From: JBQCEE01 sp051960575
Lineage (GTDB): Bacteria; Actinomycetota; Actinomycetes; Mycobacteriales; Jatrophihabitantaceae
Direction of reading: 5' to 3'
DNA length: 27,076 nt
Assembly (NCBI RefSeq): GCF_051960575.1
Contig: NZ_JBQCEE010000365.1
Coordinates: forward strand, 1-27,076
Shown here: positions 23,401-27,076 of the stretch, one piece after another
Position numbering within the stretch: position 1 is the stretch's first letter
Layout of the letters: every line of letters starts with the position of its first letter
Position numbers and translations under genes: made by a program
Notes under the pieces: model-generated
Database searches by the model: none
The model's input: the letters and a program-made list of their open reading frames with translations, nothing else
What the model was told of the DNA's origin: nothing

Positions 23401-24222
23401 CTCGGTGAGCTGTTCGGTCGACATGGGCCGCAGCAGCACCTGCGCGTGCTGCAGTGCGACGGCGAGGAACGGCTCCGCGGCCGCCTCGGCGTAGAAGTCG
23501 GCCCGCAGCCCGACCACGATGACGGCGCGTGGCGGACGGTTGCTGAGCGTGACGAACAGCTGCGCCCGCTCGTCCGGCGAGAGGGCGGTGAACAGCTCCT
23601 CGGCCTGGTCGAGCACGACGAGCGCCGAGCGGTCGTCGCCGAGCTCGGCGAGCCAGCTCGGCAGCCCCACGGCGGTGCTCGGCGTCGTCACCAGCACCGC
23701 GCAGTCGGCGTGCTCGGCGTCGGCGGTGGCGGCGAGGCCGGCGCGCAGCAGCGACGACTTGCCCGAGCCGGACGGCCCGACGACGGCGAGCACGCCACCG
23801 CTCGGACCGGGGTCGGCGTGCAGGCGCTCGATGGCGGCGACGAGGTCGCGCGTCTCGTCGGCGCGTCCGAAGAAGGTCTCGGCGTCGGCGACGTCGTACG
23901 GCGACAGCCCGCGGTAGGGGGAGGGGAGCGCCGGTGCCGGTGCGGTCGGGGTCTGGCGCTCGGACGCGCGCACCCGGCGCAGCGCCTCGACCCACGCCTC
24001 GACCTCGGCCGGGTCGGTGACGCCGCACGCCGCGACGATGCGCCGCAGCAGGGGCAGCTGGGTGGCGGTCGGGAGGTGGCGTCCGGACAGGTGGCCGCCG
24101 ATCGTGGCCGGCGGGGTGTCCACCGCCTTGGCCAACGCGCGGATCGACAGTCCGCTGCGTTCGCGCAGTGCCGTCAGCGCGGCGACGAACTCCGCCCGCG
24201 ACGTGATCGACGCCGTGTCCAC
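20419..24222 (-). CDS. HTH - nSTAND1 NTPase - TM - WD40 repeat protein
   Basis: 1267 aa from GTG 24222, preceded by GGAGGGG at ideal spacing (a GTG at 24237 is in frame). Order: N-terminal HTH ~8-65 (EFVAALTALRERSGLSIRAL, TPPATIGGHLSGRHLP); nSTAND1 opener PYRGLSPYDVADAETFFGR (~102-120); Walker A VGPSGSGKSS (~148-157); Walker B SALVVLDQAEELF; VIVVGLRADFY; STAND tail ITHEALLRAWPRVHQWL; basic segment and TM ~528-549; then about a dozen WD40-like blades to the end, recognisable by repeated LAFSPDGTLLA. STAND proteins are ligand-gated switches, some of them antiviral sensors. The TM helix and propeller suggest sensing across the membrane with the NTPase and HTH inside. Divergent from the XRE-NBR1 gene. 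Partner and ligand unknown. Confidence 0.88.
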   Translation of the reverse strand: MDTASITSRAEFVAALTALRERSGLSIRALAKAVDTPPATIGGHLSGRHLPTATQLPLLRRIVAACGVTDPAEVEAWVEALRRVRASERQTPTAPAPALPSPYRGLSPYDVADAETFFGRADETRDLVAAIERLHADPGPSGGVLAVVGPSGSGKSSLLRAGLAATADAEHADCAVLVTTPSTAVGLPSWLAELGDDRSALVVLDQAEELFTALSPDERAQLFVTLSNRPPRAVIVVGLRADFYAEAAAEPFLAVALQHAQVLLRPMSTEQLTEVIVGPAERVGASIERGLVDLVLADLRPHGARTGGHDPGVLPLLSHTLLATWEASAGGLTIAGYRATGGVTGAIQRTAEDVYGGLDDDERELARRLFLRLVSLDADDLALTRRRMSRDELGRRFPPPDDVPVRRLIDAFVARRLLTVDAGSIEITHEALLRAWPRVHQWLASDRAGLRVHRQIAESTTAWIAADRDPGLLLRGVRLQAALDWWADPAHAHELDPAEAELVEASDRNLREQRLAERRRSRRLRAVLAVVAVLAVLASVLAVVALKARSAAAHNSHVATVARDEALSREVAVRSDELDEQDPALAEQLALVALRLDPTPEAKAAVVADSSRPTITRVLGVNGPTPLALADGGRLVAVGHADDGSVHLYRAAPGTVPTPVGVVPGGGAKAQLFGLGFSPDATMLATTGQLGTVALWDVRTPSRPTKVATLSTGFQGAAQAVTFSPDGTFLAAAGSAAAPVKLWRLANTVATPVALPPLAASALPEAKALAFSPDGTLLAAGGQGGTVALFQVGSSGPPVLVTKPTQTVNALAFSPDGARLYVGRVDGTVQELQTAQPTADAMQTLTPSTNAEVDVLAVAPDGHVAVGRSDNTLQEWDADLASMSYTAHNAGPVTGLGYATGARTLFATAADGTLRVTTLGSDAITTNGTVFALSFTRDGRTLGVVSNGKGGGLRLWSTGSDSAIHALGPTLTMPAGVDGTGAITADGKVAATGDYAGHVQLWNVADPANPQHLGGEFTAASQLIESLAFSPDGTLLGVADDDHTLALWDVHDPAHPAKVASVHGGDLMLSLAFSADGHLLAGANADGHGYLWDIRDPAHPRQLAVLGGFKSYVYGVTFETTGTLLVVTSADHTARIFDINSPSHPNPVGTPLIGATDYVLAAALSPDGSTVALSSNDGSVRLYPVHDSRRLRVPLETLTSPGGSVFAVSYTPDGRELIAGGRGSQVLRWTLDVQGYASRLCHAVGTPITRQEWALCVPGAAYQPPCG

Positions 24223-24291
24223 CCCATACCCCTCCACCTCCGCGCGAGCCCGGGACGCGGCCCAGAGGACGGTGGTTCCGTCCGGCCGGGT

Positions 24292-24334
24292 GTACGGGTT
24301 CGTGCGGGTTCAGCTCCCGGAGCTGATCTATACC
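24292..24334. promoter_or_regulatory. Divergent promoter/operator between STAND-WD40 and XRE genes
   Basis: Contains GTACGGGTTCG (24292-24302), the related GCGGGTTCAG, a perfect 7-1-7 palindrome CAGCTCC-C-GGAGCTG (24311-24325) and TATACC (24329-24334), a plausible plus-strand -10 about 25 bases before the XRE start; the minus strand reads TATAGAT in nearly the same place. GTACGGGTTCG recurs at 25162-25172. Autoregulation by the XRE protein is inferred. Confidence 0.45.
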
Positions 24335-24358
24335 CCATCCGCGGGAACAGTGGCGGTC

Positions 24359-25024
24359 ATGGGGGCGGACATCTGGGCCGAGCTGGGGGCGACGCTGCGC
24401 GCGATGCGGCTGTCGGGGGGCATGTCGCTGCGCCAGGCCGAGTTGGCAACCGGACGAAACCGGGGCAATCTGTCCTTGGTCGAAACCGGACGAACCCGTC
24501 CGAGTCGCGAGCTGGTCGAGTGGTACGACGAGACCTTCGCCGGTGACGGCCTGGCGCTGACGACATTCGCCGAGGCGCTGGTGGGCCAGGTGGAACCGCG
24601 CATGGGGGTGCCGGCGGTGGTGTTGGGGTCGCGTCGTCCCGACCATTACTCGGTCGTCGGACGCTCGGTGGCGCACGGGCAGCTGGTCCCACCGGGCAGC
24701 GAGACGCTCGCCGCCTGGACGCTCTGGAACATCGGCGAGACGACCTGGCAGGGACGCCTGGTGCGGCGCATCGGCGCACCCGCCGGTGCCCGGCTGCTGC
24801 GCTCGGCGCCCACGACTACCGTGCCCGACTGCCCGCCCGGCGAGCGGGTCAGCATCGCCGTGCCGGTGACGATCCCTGATCTCACTGCCACCTACGCCGC
24901 CTACTGGCGCATGACCGAGGCCGACGGCACGCCCTGCTTCGCGCACCAGATCGTGCTCGACCTGGTGGTCGTCGCCGACCCGCACGCGCAGCCGGTGGAG
25001 GGACCGGCTGCGCGCGAGGCCTGA
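24359..25024 (+). CDS. XRE-family regulator with NBR1-type Ig-like domain
   Basis: 221 aa from ATG 24359; an in-frame GTG at 24350 is a reasonable alternative. Residues ~5-60 are a helix-turn-helix of XRE type (LGATLRAMRLSGGMSLRQAE, RNRGNLSLVETGRTRPSREL, VEWYDETF). Residues ~112-210 match the NBR1 Ig-like pattern: PPGSETLAAWTLWNIGETTW, then VSIAVPVTIPDLTATYAAYW, ending FAHQIVLDLVVV. In bacteria this Ig-like domain is found with XRE or Sec-exported proteins and is thought to bind proteins. There is no membrane segment. Probably a DNA-binding regulator, perhaps of itself and the divergent STAND gene. A 12-bp stem overlaps its stop codon. Confidence 0.8.
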   Translation: MGADIWAELGATLRAMRLSGGMSLRQAELATGRNRGNLSLVETGRTRPSRELVEWYDETFAGDGLALTTFAEALVGQVEPRMGVPAVVLGSRRPDHYSVVGRSVAHGQLVPPGSETLAAWTLWNIGETTWQGRLVRRIGAPAGARLLRSAPTTTVPDCPPGERVSIAVPVTIPDLTATYAAYWRMTEADGTPCFAHQIVLDLVVVADPHAQPVEGPAAREA

Positions 25025-25048
25025 GCGGCACGTCCCGCCGCTCAGGCC
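25018..25048 (+). terminator. Terminator overlapping the XRE stop codon
   Basis: GGCCTGAGCGGC (25018-25029) and GCCGCTCAGGCC (25037-25048) make a perfect 12-bp stem with loop ACGTCCC. The TGA stop (25022-25024) is inside the left arm. There is no T-run. Confidence 0.7.
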
Positions 25049-25161
25049 CCCCGGGCTCGACCTGACCTGCATGGCGTGGGCGGGATCGGGCCCGGTGGGG
25101 GCATCACGATCCGGACGAGGCGGCGGGCGTCGCCGAGTGTCGATCTTGTCCCGATTCGGCC

Positions 25162-25280
25162 GTACGGGTTCGAACGGGAATCACCGAAGATCGCTGGATC
25201 TGTCTGGTTTCGGCTCGCGTAACCCTGATCGATCCGCTTAGCTCTCCTGCGCGGGTGATGGGGAGTGGTCCCCATTGCCC
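25162..25280 (+). promoter_or_regulatory. Upstream region of the large Ig-type gene: repeated motif and leader hairpin
   Basis: GTACGGGTTCG (25162-25172) repeats the motif upstream of the XRE/STAND pair. At 25253-25280 an 11-pair stem (ATGGGG with CCCCAT at its core, GGG with CCC outside, two G-U pairs between) with loop AGTGGT lies 66 bases before the GTG start. It may be a leader attenuator or a terminator. The rest of the 25049-25346 interval shows no gene. Confidence 0.4.
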
Positions 25281-25346
25281 GCCGGTCATGTGGTGGTCAT
25301 CGTCGACCGCACCTGCTCGTGTCGACCAGCCAGCGGAGAGCCACCA

Positions 25347-26910
25347 GTGTCCTTGCGCTTCCTCGTGCGCCACCGCGTCAGCGTGGCGTCGACCCTCGTG
25401 GTGATCGCCGCGGTCGTCGCGCTGGTGGCCTATGCGCTGGACGCCGTCGGGTTCGACGTGCACCACGCCGACCTCAACGACGGCGGCGTCTGGGTCAGCG
25501 GCTCGCCCTACGGCGCCTTCGCACGGTTGAACAAGCCGGTCGAGCAGTTCGACGGCGCGGTGAGCCTCGGCGCGTCGGCGACGAACAACGACCTCGACAT
25601 CGTGCAGGACGGCGTCGCCGTCTTCGGCCTCGACAAGTCCACCGGCAAGCTCTCGGCCCTCGACGGCTCGACCATGACGACGGTGCCGGGCCAGTCGGCA
25701 TCGGTGCCGGTCGACGCGTCGGTGCAGGTGGGCGGGGCCGACCCGGGCGTGCTCGCCGTGGCCGACCCGAAGTCGGGCAAGGTCTGGGCCACCACCGTCG
25801 GCACCTCGACGTTCGCCGGCGTGAACCTCGCCGCGGTCGACAACACGGCGAAGCCGGTCGCGAAGGTCGGTGCCAATGCCCGCGTGGCCGTCGCCACCGA
25901 CGGCACGGTCTTCGCCGTCTCGACCGACGGCACGCTCACCACCATCCGGGCAGCCGGCGGCCGCTTCCGCGCGACGGCGACCAGGACGCTCGGTGCCTTC
26001 GCGCGCCAGCCGGCGATCGCGACCGTGGGCACGACGCCGGTGGTGCTCGACGGCGCCCACCTCTGGATCGGCTCGCACGCGCCGGTGACCTTTGACGGCA
26101 TCGGCTCGGCGGTGCTGCAGCAGTCCAGCGCCGCGGCGCCCGCTGTCGTCCTCGCGACGACGACCTCGGTCGTCCAGGTGCCGATGGCCAGCGGACGGGC
26201 CGCGGTCTCGCCCGCCGACGGCACCGGTGGCGGCATGGTGGTCGCCCCCATCCAGCTCGACGGTTGCATCTACAGCGCGTGGGCCGGCGCGGCCGCGTCG
26301 TACCGCACCATGTGCCCCGCGGCCCATGTCGACTTCCACGGCTCGCTGGCCGTCGACGCGTCCACCGCCCTCAGCTTCCGGGTGAACCGGCACGAGGAGG
26401 TGCTGAACGACGGCGGCAGCGGCAAGGTGTGGAACGTCGACGGCAAGTCCGCGGTCGAGCTGGACTCGTGGGACGCGGTGCTGCCGAAGCCGGGCAGCAA
26501 GACCACGAGCGACAAGGAGGTGGCCGGCCAGGCGAAGCCGCCGCAGGCGAAGCCCGACACCGAGGACGTGCGCGCCGGACGCAGCAGCGTGCTGCACCTG
26601 CTCGACAACGACACGCGGCCGCCGACGGACACCATCGCCATCGTCAACACGACGCAGCCTGCCGCCTCGGGCTACCACGTCTCGATCAGCGGCGACGAGC
26701 AGACGGTCGCCGTCTCGGTGCCGCCGGACGCGACCGGTGACACGACCTTCCAGTACTCGATCACCGGCTCGAACGACACGACGGCCACCACCGCGACGGT
26801 GACGCTGCACATCGTGCCGCCGGGCACCGACTCGGCGCCGCACCGCTGCACCTGCGCCGTGCCGCCCGCGTGGCCGGTCGGCGCGACCAGCCAGCTCGAG
26901 ATCCCGGTGC
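25347..26910 (+). CDS. Large membrane-anchored Ig/fibronectin-type protein, N-terminal part only
   Basis: About 520 residues remain. GTG 25347 is set by GGAGAG (25335-25340). A short basic start and TM helix ~13-32 (VASTLVVIAAVVALVAYALD) lead to DLNDGGVWVSG, the hallmark opening of a large actinobacterial family (often ~2000 aa). A repeat-rich, propeller-like region ~40-390 follows (DIVQDGVAVFGLDKSTGKL, VAVATDGTVFAVSTDG). An Ig/cadherin-like domain lies at ~398-490 (PDTEDVRAGRSSVLHLLDND, PDATGDTTFQYSITG). After VPPAWPVGATSQLEIPV (~26900) the family pattern stops. Members typically sit upstream of MoxR/DUF58/transglutaminase genes and continue with many Ig/Fn3 domains; those are missing here because of the junction. 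Surface structural role inferred. Confidence 0.75.
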
Positions 26911-26978
26911 GCGGCGACGGCGCGGATCGCCGGCCGGCCGGCGTTGCCGGTGCCCCACACCACCACGCGCATCGTCAT
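26890..26978 (-). CDS. N-terminal fragment of a NAD(P)-binding reductase (dihydrodipicolinate-reductase-like)
   Basis: ATG 26978 gives MTMRVVVWGTGNAGRPAIRA then VAAHRDLELAG: a Rossmann GxGNxG start, as in actinobacterial dihydrodipicolinate-reductase-like proteins (VVVWGTGNVGRPAIRAV pattern). After ELAG the frame continues into the reverse complement of the plus-strand Ig-type gene, so only ~30 residues are genuine. The ATG overlaps the stop of the preceding acetyltransferase (ATGA), so those two are authentic neighbours. Confidence 0.65.
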
Positions 26979-27076
26979 CGCGCGCCTTTGCCCGGCGACA
27001 TGCCGGGCGCGAGCAGGTCGGCGAACTCGGGATGCCGCTCGACGTAGGACCGCACGAAGGGACACTGCGGGACGAT
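26975..27076 (-). CDS. C-terminal fragment of a GNAT N-acetyltransferase-like protein
   Basis: From the window edge the minus strand reads IVPQCPFVRSYVERHPEFAD then LLAPGMSPGKGAR and TGA at 26977-26975. CPFVRxYxxRHPEYAD near the C-terminus is characteristic of the small YidJ/COG2388-type GNAT proteins. The rest of the gene lies outside the window. The stop overlaps the next start (ATGA). Confidence 0.6.
   Translation of the reverse strand: MVPQCPFVRSYVERHPEFADLLAPGMSPGKGAR

Noticed and set aside
20827..24546. A 1239-codon open frame on the plus strand opposite the STAND-WD40 gene
   Set aside because: It is the complement of a gene with clear HTH, P-loop and WD40 motifs; its own translation is Arg/Gly/Val/Ala-rich without any recognisable domain.
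25169..25184. Second SOS box (TTCGAACGGG near the Ig-type gene)
   Set aside because: Only one half-site TCGAAC is present; the expected GTTCGA four bases later is absent.

Overview
The window is high-GC DNA with actinobacterial features and is most likely from the Actinomycetota. Supporting signs are an ECF42-type sigma factor, an actinobacterial ImuA'-like protein with a perfect TCGAAC-N4-GTTCGA SOS box, the gtrA / purK-purE neighbourhood, several GTG starts with ATGA/GTGA overlaps, and an nSTAND-WD40 giant with an HTH head. I saw no tRNA, rRNA, CRISPR array, transposase or integrase.

Layout. 1-1347: a methyltransferase fragment joined in frame to an ECF sigma factor that lacks its own N-terminus. 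1352-2627: an ImuA'-like gene (minus) and a frameshifted truncated haemoglobin (plus) diverge from one SOS box. 2624-4354: a small methyltransferase, an unknown protein and a GtrA-type membrane protein. 4447-6169: purK-purE. 6235-9806: a two-gene exporter in which an alpha/beta hydrolase is fused to the ABC ATPase, followed by its permease. 9832-10939: an AbiEi-like/PD-(D/E)XK gene on the minus strand, bracketed by two clusters of 20-bp-periodic palindromic repeats. 11011-14947: ugd (minus), then pgi-gnd (plus), central sugar-phosphate and nucleotide-sugar metabolism. 15391-15660: a small membrane protein. 15985-20406: five tightly packed genes for exported Ig-like proteins, at least two with SipW-type (AYW/AFW) signal peptides; four of the five overlap at stop/start codons. 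20419-25024: an HTH-nSTAND-TM-WD40 protein (minus) divergent from an XRE-NBR1-Ig-like regulator (plus). 25347-~26910: the N-terminal part of a large membrane-anchored Ig/fibronectin-type protein, cut off by an inverted junction to fragments of a reductase and a GNAT acetyltransferase (minus).

How it fits together. pgi, gnd, purK and purE are housekeeping genes. The accessory content is the repeat-bracketed nuclease-like gene, the exported Ig-protein operon and the STAND/XRE pair. The best candidate for something undescribed is the repeat-bracketed gene: heptamers GGTGACG / CGTCACC recur at exactly 20-bp steps in two clusters offset by 964 bp in direct orientation. The Ig-protein operon is second, and the STAND/XRE pair third. 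Both window ends carry chimeric joins within about 200 bp of the edge, so gene calls there should be treated as possible assembly or amplification artefacts.

All calls come from reading the sequence and remembered family features; no database search was possible.
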